From Rahnella woolbedingensis (GTDB taxonomy: Bacteria; Pseudomonadota; Gammaproteobacteria; Enterobacterales; Enterobacteriaceae), in contig NZ_RAHH01000013.1 of NCBI RefSeq assembly GCF_003602095.1, forward strand, positions 62,001-126,000: a stretch of DNA of 64,000 nt, given 5' to 3'. This document shows positions 37,678-49,239 of this stretch, one piece after another. The notes below the pieces were generated by a model that saw nothing but the letters and a program-made list of their open reading frames with translations, was not told the origin of the DNA and ran no database searches. The position numbers were made by a program, and so were the translations under genes. Numbering within the stretch: the first letter of the stretch is position 1; each line of letters opens with the position of its first letter.

Positions 37678-38667
37678 ATGCGTAAATGGGCTGTAGGTTT
37701 GGGATTACTGTTGGTGGCAACCGGAGCAATTGCCAAAGATATTCAGATTCTGAACGTGTCGTACGATCCTACGCGTGAGTTCTATGAACAATACAACAAA
37801 GCGTTCAGCAAATACTGGCAGGCTAAAACCGGCGATACCGTGACCGTGCGCCAGTCGCATGGCGGTTCCGGCAAACAGGCAACGTCTGTAATCAATGGTA
37901 TTGAAGCGGATGTGGTGACACTGGCGCTGGCGTATGACGTTGATGCGATTGCCGAACGCGGCCGTATCGATAAAAACTGGATCACCCGTCTGCCGGATAA
38001 CTCTGCGCCTTACACGTCCACCATTGTTTTCCTGGTCCGCAAAGGCAACCCGAAACAAATTCATGACTGGAATGATTTGATCAAACCGGGCGTGTCGATT
38101 ATTACCCCGAACCCTAAAACGTCAGGCGGTGCGCGCTGGAACTATCTGGCTGCCTGGGGTTATGCCCTGCATCACAACAACAATGACAAAGCGAAGGCTC
38201 AGGATTTCGTGAAAGCATTGTATAAAAACGTGGAAGTTCTGGATTCCGGCGCACGTGGCGCGACCAATACCTTCGTTGAGCGTGGTATCGGCGATGTGCT
38301 GATTGCATGGGAAAATGAAGCGCTGCTGGCGACCAAAGAAGTCGGCAAAGATAAGTTTGAAATCGTGACGCCGAGTGAATCCATTCTGGCAGAGCCAACG
38401 GTTTCTGTGGTCGATAAAGTCGTGGATAAACGTGATACCCGCGCAGTGGCGGATGCTTACCTGAAATATCTGTATTCACCGGAAGGCCAGACTATCGCGG
38501 CAGAAAACTATTACCGTCCGCGTGATCCGGAAGTTGAGAAGAAATTCGCTTCTGAATTCCCGAAACTGAAATTGTTCACCATTGATCAGGTTGCCGGCAC
38601 CTGGGCGCAGGCTCAGAAAGAACATTTCGCGACAGACGGTATTTTTGACCAAATCAGCAAACGCTAA
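37678..38667 (+). CDS. sbp: Sulfate-binding periplasmic protein
   Basis: Solute-binding subunit of the CysTWA sulfate/thiosulfate ABC importer. 329 residues with a 19-residue signal peptide ending GAIA-KD, then [20 protein letters not shown], the anion loop SHGGSGKQA and [20 protein letters not shown]. Start ATG 37678 follows GGGAGAG. Expression in relatives depends on CysB under sulfur limitation; I cannot place a CysB site with confidence in the 183 bases upstream. Confidence 0.96.
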   Translation: MRKWAVGLGLLLVATGAIAKDIQILNVSYDPTREFYEQYNKAFSKYWQAKTGDTVTVRQSHGGSGKQATSVINGIEADVVTLALAYDVDAIAERGRIDKNWITRLPDNSAPYTSTIVFLVRKGNPKQIHDWNDLIKPGVSIITPNPKTSGGARWNYLAAWGYALHHNNNDKAKAQDFVKALYKNVEVLDSGARGATNTFVERGIGDVLIAWENEALLATKEVGKDKFEIVTPSESILAEPTVSVVDKVVDKRDTRAVADAYLKYLYSPEGQTIAAENYYRPRDPEVEKKFASEFPKLKLFTIDQVAGTWAQAQKEHFATDGIFDQISKR

Positions 38668-38700
38668 TCGTCTTTCGCAGACCAGTCTTCGCAAACAATA

Positions 38701-38727
38701 AAAAACCCCGGCGTGCCGGGGTTTTTT
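38701..38727. terminator. Bidirectional terminator between sbp and tpiA
   Basis: AAAACCCCGGC and GCCGGGGTTTT flank a two-base centre with T run on plus; A run upstream gives a T run on minus, suiting the convergent genes. Confidence 0.88.
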
Positions 38728-38747
38728 TATGCACAGAAGAAACAGGC

Positions 38748-39548
<801 letters not shown>

Positions 39549-39642
39549 TTAAAATTTCTGCCAAATAAGCAGATTACCTGTGCAACAGTATAGAGATCAT
39601 TGGACATAAAGGCTTTGCTTTTTGTCATTAAAAGCCGTCATC

Positions 39643-40251
39643 TCACGGCTCAGCCAACGCCAGCTTGACCGGCTCCACGGCGAATGTCAGACCTTTTTCG
39701 CCATTGTCTGAAATCACAAAACGTACCGCGCCCACTTCCTGCTTATAAAACTGCTGGCCTTTGCCTTTCTCAATCATGGAAGTTACTTTCGCCACGCTTT
39801 GTGGCACAGAAAGTGTGGCGTCAAACTGACGCATCAGGTTCGCCATGTAACTTATCGCCAGCGTACGGGCGGCTTTTTCTTCCGCCCCCTGAATCGGCAG
39901 GTAGGTGATTTGCAGCGTTTTGATTTTGCCTGTTCCTTTTTCCAGCGCAGTCGAGGCATACAGATTTTCGTTAATCTTGCTGGCGGCACGGGTCAGGGAA
40001 CTGTTCGCGGATTTATCGCTGATAGAACGGAATTCACCTATCTGCTGAGCCGGGTTGGCTTCATTGTATTTGGCGCGAAAGTTGATCAGCGTCGTTTCAA
40101 AGGTCGGCGCACCGGCAAGCAGGTAAGGGGCCTTTGGCATTTCCTCCGCGCCTGAGTGATCGGTGGGTGGAGCGGCGAGCGCGATATTCTGGCCTGCCAG
40201 CATCAGCAGCGCGGGCAGCGCCAGTCGTATTAAAGATTGAGCAACAGTCAT
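39643..40251 (-). CDS. yiiQ: YiiQ family periplasmic protein (DUF1454)
   Basis: 202 residues with a signal peptide (MTVAQSLIRLALPALLMLAG to IALA-APP). The conserved block LTRAASKINENLYASTALE and the C-terminal SDNGEKGLTFAVEPVKLAL identify E. coli YiiQ. Function is unknown. The ATG at 40249-40251 is chosen; an in-frame TTG eight codons earlier is less likely. Same position, between tpiA and yiiR, as in E. coli. Confidence 0.9.
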   Translation of the reverse strand: MTVAQSLIRLALPALLMLAGQNIALAAPPTDHSGAEEMPKAPYLLAGAPTFETTLINFRAKYNEANPAQQIGEFRSISDKSANSSLTRAASKINENLYASTALEKGTGKIKTLQITYLPIQGAEEKAARTLAISYMANLMRQFDATLSVPQSVAKVTSMIEKGKGQQFYKQEVGAVRFVISDNGEKGLTFAVEPVKLALAEP

Positions 40252-40409
40252 AGGGCGTTTCTTATTTTGTTTCAACAGACCGATTAAAGCGGGGAATGAG
40301 GGGTAATGTCAAAAGGAGAGCGTAAAGATTCTCGCCGCCGCTGTGCGTGGGTTACACTCCGCCTGATTTAACAATTTACTCCCATTGTATTTTACGGAAC
40401 GGACTGTCA

Positions 40410-40832
40410 ATGACGTTACAGCATGCACTGTTTTCTTTTAACGGCCGCCTGGGTCGCCGCGATTTCTGGCTCTGGATGGTCAGCTGGCTGGTTCTGATGG
40501 TGGCTGATTTCTTTTTTGCCGCACAGGAATGGATTACCTACCAGACCGCCGGTTTTGCGCTGGTGGTTTTACTGTGGCCGACCGCTGCGGTACTGGTGAA
40601 AAGATTGCATGATCGCAATAAATCCGCCTGGTGGGCATTGCTGTTTGTGCTGGCGTGGATGCTGGTGGCCGGTAACTGGGCCGCGGCGATGCCGCAAACC
40701 TGGAGCTGGGTATTAGGCCGTCTGGCGCCATCGGTGATTTTCATTATGCTGATTATCGACTGCGGCGCCTTCGTCGGTACGCCGGGCACAAATCGTTTTG
40801 GCCCGGAACCGGATGACGTTAAATTCCGCTAG
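40410..40832 (+). CDS. yiiR: DUF805 inner-membrane protein YiiR
   Basis: 140 residues with four hydrophobic segments. The family hallmark near the N-terminus, FSFNGRLGRRDFWLW, and the cytoplasmic VKRLHDRNKSAWWALLF loop are present, as is the C-terminal DCGAFVGTPGTNRFGP. Function unknown. Start ATG 40410 matches the usual short N-terminus before the FNGR motif. Divergent from yiiQ. Confidence 0.9.
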   Translation: MTLQHALFSFNGRLGRRDFWLWMVSWLVLMVADFFFAAQEWITYQTAGFALVVLLWPTAAVLVKRLHDRNKSAWWALLFVLAWMLVAGNWAAAMPQTWSWVLGRLAPSVIFIMLIIDCGAFVGTPGTNRFGPEPDDVKFR

Positions 40833-40847
40833 TTTGCGGGAACTGAT

Positions 40848-41594
40848 TTACCAGTAATGCTCGCTGGTCATATGGCCCGGCTTGCGTTTGAGGTGCTTGC
40901 GCATACCCCGTGTGTCTTTGAGGACTTGCTGGGTATCGCGCACCATCTGCGGATTTCCGCACAGCATCACGTGGCTGTCTTCGGCCAGCATCTTCAGGCC
41001 GACTGCGGTTTCCAGCGCGCCGCTCTCAATCAGCGCAGGTACGCGACCGGTCAGCGAGCCAGAAATTTCCTCGCGGCTCACCACCGTCTGAATATGTAAT
41101 TTGCCTTCATAGCGGCGCTGAAGTTGCTGCATCAGTAGCAGATAACTGAGATCAGCTGCGAAGCGCGCCGCGTGCACCAGAACAATATTTTTGAACCGCT
41201 CCAGCCCGATGCCTTCCTGCAAAATCGACAAATAGGGTCCGATAGCCGTGCCGGTTGCCAGCATCCATAACGTATCGCATTCCGGTACTTCTTCAATCAC
41301 GAAAAACCCGGCGGCTTCTTTGGTGATATTAATTTCGTCACCCGGTTGCATAACATGCAGGCGCGGGCTGAGCTTTCCTTCAGGCACATTAACCAGATAG
41401 AACTCCAGCTCGTTGCTGGAAGGCGGATTCACATACGAATAAGCACGCTGAACCCGCTCGCCATCGATATCAAGTGAGAGTTTGGCGAACTGGCCTGCGG
41501 TAAAAGGATCGACCGGTGCATTGACCGTGATGCTGAACAAATTGTCTGTCCAGTGCTCAACTTTTTTGACTTTTCCCGTCACCCAATCAGCCAT
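40848..41594 (-). CDS. fpr: Ferredoxin/flavodoxin-NADP+ reductase
   Basis: FAD enzyme passing electrons from NADPH to flavodoxin or ferredoxin, supporting radical enzymes and iron-sulfur repair. 248 residues as in E. coli: FAD-binding RVQRAYSYVNPP, NADP-binding LATGTAIGPYLSIL, VMLCGNPQMVRDTQQ and the C-terminal GHMTSEHYW, whose aromatic residue stacks on FAD. The start MADWVTGKV (41594) is chosen; in-frame codons to 41624 are upstream sequence. SoxRS-controlled in relatives; no box assigned here. Confidence 0.97.
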   Translation of the reverse strand: MADWVTGKVKKVEHWTDNLFSITVNAPVDPFTAGQFAKLSLDIDGERVQRAYSYVNPPSSNELEFYLVNVPEGKLSPRLHVMQPGDEINITKEAAGFFVIEEVPECDTLWMLATGTAIGPYLSILQEGIGLERFKNIVLVHAARFAADLSYLLLMQQLQRRYEGKLHIQTVVSREEISGSLTGRVPALIESGALETAVGLKMLAEDSHVMLCGNPQMVRDTQQVLKDTRGMRKHLKRKPGHMTSEHYW

Positions 41595-41902
41595 AAAAAC
41601 TCCCGTTGTTCCTGATTTATTCATGAATACCGAAATTGAGGCCTGATTTTATTTCAAATTTTTCGGATCCCTTATCGGTTAAATGTTATCAGCCTGTTCA
41701 GCTTCGGTTAGTCAGTCTCGATTTTCGTACACCCAGCGTTACACCGCTGGCTTGTCCTGCTGCCACTCAGAGGACAGGAGAGTTCACCCCGACATTCGCT
41801 TATTCATCCTAATTTGTTAACTTATGCGCCGCCGCACATCCGGCCTTTTTACTGGTTATTTGTTCTGCACTTTTCCAACACTGTCTGATAATGAACTAAA
41901 AA
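41595..41902. other. fpr/emrD divergent intergenic region
   Basis: 308 bases without a convincing gene. Two small inverted repeats are visible: CCAGCG/CGCTGG near 41733-41750, and GTCCT/AGGAC about 41753-41777. They could be RNA hairpins or operator elements. No promoter is clear enough to place. Confidence 0.4.
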
Positions 41903-43096
41903 ATGAAAAAACTGGAAAACATTCACCTGCTTGTAATGCTGATTTTGCTGGTCGCCGTTGGCCAGATGGCGCAGACTATTTATGTGCCGAATATCGCGGA
42001 TATGGCCACCAGTCTGGCGGTAAAACCTGGTGCGGTGCAGCGCGTGATGGCGGCCTATCTGCTGACGTACGGTGGCTCGCAACTGATATACGGCCCGCTC
42101 TCCGATAACGTCGGGCGTAAACCGGTGATCCTGACCGGTCTGATGATTTTCCTGATTGGCGCGGCGGGCGCGATGATGTCGACCAGTCTGAATATGCTGA
42201 TCCTGGCCAGTGCAGTTCAGGGGCTGGGTACGGGCGTGGCAGGCGTGATGGCGCGAACCATGCCGCGTGATTTATACAATGGTGGCGCGTTACGTCATGC
42301 CAACAGCCTGCTGAATATGGGTATTCTGGTCAGTCCGCTGCTGGCGCCCGTTATCGGTGGGGCGTTGTCGGCGTGGCTGGGCTGGCGCGCCAGTTTTGGG
42401 TTTCTGTTAATCTTGTGCGCGGGCGTGGCGTTTTCGATGTACCGCTGGTTGCCGGAAACCCGTCCGGAATTCACGGCTGATAATCCACCGCGCAAAATGC
42501 TCGCCAGCCTGCGGTTATTACTGGCTGATGCAAACTTCAGCCGTTATCTGGTGATGCTGGTCGGCGCGCTGGCCGGTGTGGCGGTATTCGAAGCCAGCTG
42601 CGGCGTGCTGATGGGGGGCGTTCTCGGGCTGAGCGGGGTGATGGTCAGCATCCTGTTTATCCTGCCGATCCCTGCGGCATTCTTCGGTGCCTGGTATGCC
42701 GGGCGCACGGAGAAAAGCTTCCAGCAACTGATGTGGCATTCGGTCATCAGTTGTCTGCTGGCCGGGCTGGCGATGTGGATCCCAGGCTGGCTGGACATTA
42801 TGAATATCTGGACGCTGATCGTTCCCGCTTCGCTGTTCTTCTTTGGCGCAGGCATGTTATTCCCGCTGGCGACCACCGGGGCAATGGAGCCTTTCCCGTA
42901 TCTGGCGGGTGCGGCAGGTGCGCTGGTCGGTGGCTTACAGAATATGGGATCAGGGCTGGTGGCGTGGATGTCCGCTATGCTGCCACAAACCGGTCAGTTC
43001 AGTCTCGGTTTGCTGATGTTTGCGATGGCAGTGCTGATTTTACTGTGCTGGTGGCCAATGTCGAACCGTCATCAGGAGCAGGGCCATACGGTCTGA
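41903..43096 (+). CDS. emrD: Multidrug efflux MFS transporter EmrD
   Basis: 397 residues, twelve predicted transmembrane helices, major facilitator superfamily. The N-terminus MLILLVAVGQMAQTIYVPNI, the motif-A-like loop GPLSDNVGRKPVIL, and the C-terminal FFFGAGMLFPLATTGAMEPF match E. coli EmrD, a proton-driven exporter of hydrophobic compounds. There is no strong ribosome site before the ATG. Terminator follows, shared with the convergent glpX. Confidence 0.94.
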   Translation: MKKLENIHLLVMLILLVAVGQMAQTIYVPNIADMATSLAVKPGAVQRVMAAYLLTYGGSQLIYGPLSDNVGRKPVILTGLMIFLIGAAGAMMSTSLNMLILASAVQGLGTGVAGVMARTMPRDLYNGGALRHANSLLNMGILVSPLLAPVIGGALSAWLGWRASFGFLLILCAGVAFSMYRWLPETRPEFTADNPPRKMLASLRLLLADANFSRYLVMLVGALAGVAVFEASCGVLMGGVLGLSGVMVSILFILPIPAAFFGAWYAGRTEKSFQQLMWHSVISCLLAGLAMWIPGWLDIMNIWTLIVPASLFFFGAGMLFPLATTGAMEPFPYLAGAAGALVGGLQNMGSGLVAWMSAMLPQTGQFSLGLLMFAMAVLILLCWWPMSNRHQEQGHTV

Positions 43097-43114
43097 AACC
43101 GCGTCCGGCACATA

Positions 43115-43142
43115 AAAAAGCAGAGCCTGAGCTCTGCTTTTT
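43115..43142. terminator. Bidirectional terminator between emrD and glpX
   Basis: AAAAAGCAGAGC/GCTCTGCTTTTT (43115-43126 and 43131-43142), CTGA loop. Confidence 0.88.
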
Positions 43143-43159
43143 GTCTTTCAGGCGCCCGG

Positions 43160-44170
43160 TCAGATAATAAATTCGTGCAGTGCGGCGTCTTTACGGTCGA
43201 GATAATGCGTCGAACGGATGCGGCGGATGGTGCGGGATTTACCACGGATCAGCAGCGTTTCGGTAGTCGCCATATTTCCCTTGCGGCTGATACCATCCAG
43301 CAGATCGCCTTTGGTAATGCCCGTTGCGGAGAAAATCACGTTATCGTTGCGCGCCATATCATCAAGCAGCAGCACTTTCCCGGCTTCAATCCCCATCGCC
43401 TGACAACGTGCCAGTTCGTCTTCGCCCATGCGGCGGTTTTCCGGCGTATCGCCTTTCACGTCATGACGCGCCAGCAGGCGGCCCTGCATATCGCCATCCA
43501 GCGCGCGGATCACCGCAGCGGAAATCACGCCTTCCGGTGCGCCGCCGATGCCGTACAACACATCCACTTCGCTTTCCGGCATACAGGTCAGAATGGTTGC
43601 CGCCACGTCACCGTCCGGGAAGGCGAACACACGCACGCCTGATACCAGCATTTCACGGATAGCGTCGTCATGGCGGGGTTTCGCCAGCACAGCGACAGTC
43701 AGTTCGGTCAGGGGTTTATCCAGCGCTGTGGCGATATTCGCCAAATTCTCAGCCAGCGTCAGGTTCAGGTCAATAGCGCCTTTGGCAGCTGGCCCGACGG
43801 CGATTTTCTCCATGTACATGTCTGGCGCGTTGAGAAACGACCCTTTGTCGCCCACGGCCAGCACGGCCAGCGCATTGGATTGTCCCATTGCGGTCATACG
43901 CGTGCCTTCAATCGGATCGACCGCGATATCCACCGCATCGCCATTACCGGTACCGACCTTTTCGCCGATGTACAGCATCGGCGCTTCATCGATTTCCCCT
44001 TCGCCAATCACGATAGTGCCGTCGATATCAACTTTGTTGAGCATGATGCGCATGGACTGCACGGCAGCGTTGTCGGCGAGGTTTTTATCACCCCGGCCCA
44101 GCCATTTATAACCGGCGAGCGCGGCAGCTTCGGTCACGCGGGAAAACTCGATTGCTAATTCACGTTTCAT
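43160..44170 (-). CDS. glpX: Fructose-1,6-bisphosphatase class II
   Basis: Hydrolyses fructose 1,6-bisphosphate in gluconeogenesis. 336 residues with GYKWLGRGDKNLADNAAV, the metal-site GTIVIGEGEIDEAPML, AVDPIEGTRMTAMG and GIGGAPEGV. The start MKRELAIEFSRV (44168-44170) is certain from homology; an in-frame extension of 120 codons runs through the glpK terminator and glpK end and is not coding. Third gene after glpF-glpK, separated by a terminator, so expression may be partly independent. Confidence 0.97.
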   Translation of the reverse strand: MKRELAIEFSRVTEAAALAGYKWLGRGDKNLADNAAVQSMRIMLNKVDIDGTIVIGEGEIDEAPMLYIGEKVGTGNGDAVDIAVDPIEGTRMTAMGQSNALAVLAVGDKGSFLNAPDMYMEKIAVGPAAKGAIDLNLTLAENLANIATALDKPLTELTVAVLAKPRHDDAIREMLVSGVRVFAFPDGDVAATILTCMPESEVDVLYGIGGAPEGVISAAVIRALDGDMQGRLLARHDVKGDTPENRRMGEDELARCQAMGIEAGKVLLLDDMARNDNVIFSATGITKGDLLDGISRKGNMATTETLLIRGKSRTIRRIRSTHYLDRKDAALHEFII

Positions 44171-44252
44171 TGGAAAGCCTGTAGAAAGAAAAAAAGAGGT
44201 CGGTGAGGCAGGGCTCATCTGTGGAGCGATTTTAGCACAACGGGGAATGGGC

Positions 44253-44280
44253 ATAAAAAAACTCCCCATGCGGGGAGTTT
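44253..44280 (-). terminator. Terminator between glpK and glpX
   Basis: On the minus strand AAACTCCCC-GCAT-GGGGAGTTT followed by T. It lies 33 bases after the glpK stop and would reduce read-through to glpX. Confidence 0.85.
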
Positions 44281-44312
44281 CAGAAAGTGGTGTTGGCGGT
44301 AATCTCTGACGA

Positions 44313-45881
<1,569 letters not shown>

Positions 45882-46730
45882 TCAGGCCTTACGCTGTTTG
45901 GTTGGCTGCGGCGCTTTATCTTCTGCCGGCACATTAATCTGATGTGGCAGATGGCGACTAATCAACGCTTTATAACCGGCGGCACCCAGGGCAGCACCCA
46001 CCAGCGGACCGAAAATTGGCACCAGGAAATAAGGAATATCGCGGGCACCGGTGAAGGCAACTTTGCCCCAGCCAGCGAAGTACGCGAAAAGCTTAGGACC
46101 GAAGTCACGAGCCGGGTTCAGGGCGAATCCGGTCAAAGGACCCATTGATGCGCCGATAACCGCAATCAGAATACCGATCAGCAGCGGTGCCAGCGGGCCA
46201 CGCGGCAGGCCGTTGCCGTCATCGGTCAGGCCGAGGATCAGTGCCATCAGTACGGCGGTGATCACGGTTTCAACAAAGAATGCCTGCAATACGCTGATGT
46301 GCGGGTTTGGATAGGTAGAGAAAATACCGGCCAGATCCAGACTTTCGACACTGCCGCGCACCATGTTGTGGCTTTGCTCGAAATCGAAGAACAGATTGTA
46401 GTACAGGCCATAGACCAGTGCGGCGGCGCAGAAGGCACCTGCGACTTGCGCCACGATGTAAGGCAGAACTTTGCGTCCTTCAAAGTTCGCGAACAGACAT
46501 AAGGCGACGGTTACAGCCGGGTTCAGGTGTGCGCCTGAAATCGCGGCGGTCAGGTAGATGGCCATTGCCACACCAAACCCCCAGACGATACTGATTTCCC
46601 ACTGGCCAAAGGTAGCTCCGGCCAGTTTCATTGCTGCGACACAACCCGCACCAAAGAAAATGATAAGCCCGGTACCTAGAAACTCAGCGATGCACTGACC
46701 TTTTAATGTGGAACTCATGGTTTGGCTCAT
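45882..46730 (-). CDS. glpF: Glycerol uptake facilitator (aquaglyceroporin)
   Basis: A 282-residue MIP-family channel with six transmembrane helices and two half-helices. Both NPA-type motifs are present: SGAHLNPAVTVAL and GFALNPARDFGPKL. The family-typical aspartate after the second NPA marks it as a glycerol channel. The C-terminal tail is Lys/Gln-rich. First gene of glpF-glpK, 45 bases apart; GlpR-like operators lie upstream. Confidence 0.97.
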   Translation of the reverse strand: MSQTMSSTLKGQCIAEFLGTGLIIFFGAGCVAAMKLAGATFGQWEISIVWGFGVAMAIYLTAAISGAHLNPAVTVALCLFANFEGRKVLPYIVAQVAGAFCAAALVYGLYYNLFFDFEQSHNMVRGSVESLDLAGIFSTYPNPHISVLQAFFVETVITAVLMALILGLTDDGNGLPRGPLAPLLIGILIAVIGASMGPLTGFALNPARDFGPKLFAYFAGWGKVAFTGARDIPYFLVPIFGPLVGAALGAAGYKALISRHLPHQINVPAEDKAPQPTKQRKA

Positions 46731-46840
46731 AGTTTGATCCTGCTAAGGATGATGTTAATGGTTAGTTATAGTTTTTCTATCATGCGTACGTGAACGTAAT
46801 CGGATTTTGACGTTCCTCATTAAATGAGAACGTAATGTGA

Positions 46841-46870
46841 ATTTATCGTTAACGAGCATAAACGAGAAAT
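46841..46870. promoter_or_regulatory. Candidate GlpR operators upstream of glpF
   Basis: AACGAGCATA (46851-46860) is an exact minus-strand copy of the GlpR half-site WATKYTCGWW. It faces a weaker partner (46841-46850, 8 of 10), making a 20-base palindrome centred on TTAA, and is followed directly by AACGAGAAAT (9 of 10). A CRP-like TGTGT-N6-TCATA is at 46886-46901. Assigned by consensus only. Confidence 0.6.
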
Positions 46871-46901
46871 AGCGAAATCAAATTTTGTGTGTTGTGTCAT
46901 A

Positions 46902-47306
46902 AAAATGAGCGATTTCGCGTATTATTGGAGCGTCAGGCACAGTGGAAAGTCCGTGATTTAACATTTCAGGGCCGCTTTTGAGGTAAACGAACACGAAAGG
47001 GGATTTCAGTATGGTCGCCAAGGTTATTCGGTATTAAGGCTGATTTCTGGCGGCTGACGCAGCTTTTTAGGCATTTCCTGATATCCGGGGCAGTAAAATT
47101 GCAACAGACTGCGTGGATAAAGGGGTTCCTGGTAGACAGGGCAAAGCTGGCTACATACAATCACCCGTTAAGACACCTGACGTTTCAACGAAATTCTGAT
47201 TTGAATTCGTTATGAAAATCGGCGGAGTGCAGGAATTTTTGAGCCGTGTCCGGACGATGCGGCAGAACATAAGATGTGCGCCTTGCGAACATAAGGGGAC
47301 CGAAAA
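46902..47306. other. Long non-coding stretch upstream of zapB
   Basis: Together with 46731-46901 this makes 576 bases between glpF and zapB. No convincing gene, tRNA or terminator was seen. A tiny open frame MVAKVIRY starts at 47011 behind GGGGATTTCAGT. The zapB ribosome site AAGGGG is at the right end. Any RNA gene here is speculation. Confidence 0.45.
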
Positions 47307-47546
47307 ATGTCATTTGAAGTATTTGAGAAATTAGAAGCTAAAGTTCAGCAAGCGATTGATACCATCACTCTGTTGCAGATGGAAATCGAAGAACTGAAAG
47401 AGCAGAACAACACCCTGTCTCAGGAAGTTCAGCAGGCCAGCGGCAACCACGAGTCTCTGGTGCGTGAAAATGCGCAGCTGAAAGAAGAACAACACGTATG
47501 GCAGGATCGTCTGCGTGCACTGTTGGGAAAAATGGAAGAAGTCTGA
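47307..47546 (+). CDS. zapB: Cell-division protein ZapB
   Basis: A 79-residue, almost wholly coiled-coil protein ([19 protein letters not shown] then [16 protein letters not shown]) that bridges ZapA-FtsZ to MatP and stabilises the Z ring. It is two residues shorter at the N-terminus than the E. coli form as I recall it. Monocistronic: long upstream gap, terminator downstream, convergent with rraA. Confidence 0.95.
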   Translation: MSFEVFEKLEAKVQQAIDTITLLQMEIEELKEQNNTLSQEVQQASGNHESLVRENAQLKEEQHVWQDRLRALLGKMEEV

Positions 47547-47565
47547 GTACTTCCGCCATTAAATG

Positions 47566-47592
47566 AAAAAGGACGCTGAGGCGTCCTTTTTT
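47566..47592. terminator. Bidirectional terminator between zapB and rraA
   Basis: AAAAAGGACGC/GCGTCCTTTTT (47566-47576 and 47581-47591), TGAG loop. Confidence 0.88.
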
Positions 47593-47610
47593 GTGTCTGA
47601 AAACAGGGGC

Positions 47611-48102
<492 letters not shown>

Positions 48103-48216
48103 TCATCTGGTTGCTGCATGAGTGTTCAGTATATCCCTTTCCGGCAGATGTTGGCAAAATCATCAATTGTTAAATGTGAAAAGTGGGCCGAGAAACGCAC
48201 ATCAGGCCAACTTGGC

Positions 48217-49143
48217 TCAGTTCAGCAACAGACCTATTGCAAACAAGACGTTAGTCAGCAACGCCGCTTTCACCATATGTTCCAGCAGGGGACGTACTTC
48301 CGTAGAGGTTTTGGCCCGCATCACGCGCATGACGTGTTTTGCCAGCATCGGAATGGCCAGAATAAACAACCAGCCGGTCCAGTGAGGCAAATGCACGGCG
48401 GAGAAGATTGCCAGACATACGACAGCGGCTGTCAGAATGGTTGCATGATAGCGACGGGCATTGACCGGGCCGAGACGCACCGCCAGCGTGTTTTTGCCAT
48501 TTGCGCTATCGGTTTCGATATCGCGCAAATTATTGATATTCAGAACGGCAGTTGAGAGCAAACCGGTTGCTGTTGCCGGTAGCATCACAATCCAGTCAAA
48601 ATATCCTGCCTGTAAATAGAACGTGCCCGCAACGCTTATCCAGCCGAAGAAAATCAGCACAGAAATATCGCCAAGCCCCATGTAACCGTAAGGACGGGTG
48701 CCGACGGTGTAGGTGATAGCCGCGCCGATCGAAAGCAGACCGAGGATCAGGAATCCCACCACGTCGCTTGGTTTGTGGCAGGCGACGGCAATCAGCGCAA
48801 TCCCGCAAACAATGGTCAGCGCGATAGTCAGCATGATGGCACGTTTCATCTGCGCGGCCGTGATCAGACCTTTTTGCATACCGCGCAAAGGCCCGACGCG
48901 ATCGGGCGTATCGCTGCCTTTTTCGGCGTCACCATAGTCATTGGCCAGATTCGACAGAATTTGCAGACATCCGGCAGTCAGCAAAGCCAGCAGCGCGGTA
49001 AGAGGGTGGAAAACGCCTTGCAGGCTGGCAATAGCAGAACCCATGACGATAGAGGCAAAAGCCAGGGGCAACGTTTTCGGACGCAGGCTTTCCAGCCACG
49101 CGCGGGCAGGTGTCGTCGGGGGGCAGGGAGTCATTGTGCTCAT
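48217..49143 (-). CDS. menA: 1,4-dihydroxy-2-naphthoate polyprenyltransferase
   Basis: Integral membrane enzyme attaching the polyprenyl chain in menaquinone synthesis. 308 residues with about eight to nine transmembrane helices of the UbiA superfamily. The aspartate motif ANDYGDAEKGSDTPDRVGP binds the prenyl diphosphate via magnesium; the second site is INNLRDIETDSANGKNTLAV. Lies downstream of hslVU with a terminator between. Confidence 0.95.
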   Translation of the reverse strand: MSTMTPCPPTTPARAWLESLRPKTLPLAFASIVMGSAIASLQGVFHPLTALLALLTAGCLQILSNLANDYGDAEKGSDTPDRVGPLRGMQKGLITAAQMKRAIMLTIALTIVCGIALIAVACHKPSDVVGFLILGLLSIGAAITYTVGTRPYGYMGLGDISVLIFFGWISVAGTFYLQAGYFDWIVMLPATATGLLSTAVLNINNLRDIETDSANGKNTLAVRLGPVNARRYHATILTAAVVCLAIFSAVHLPHWTGWLFILAIPMLAKHVMRVMRAKTSTEVRPLLEHMVKAALLTNVLFAIGLLLN

Positions 49144-49178
49144 AGGTGATTTCGCTCAGGTGAAGAATCAGTCCGAAT

Positions 49179-49212
49179 CAAAAAAAATCAGGGAGGCAAA
49201 ACGCCTCCCTGA
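49179..49212 (-). terminator. Terminator after hslV-hslU
   Basis: On the minus strand TCAGGGAGGC-GTTTT-GCCTCCCTGA (49188-49212), followed by at least seven T. Confidence 0.9.
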
Positions 49213-49239
49213 AGATCACTTTCGGAACGTATGAGCAAA

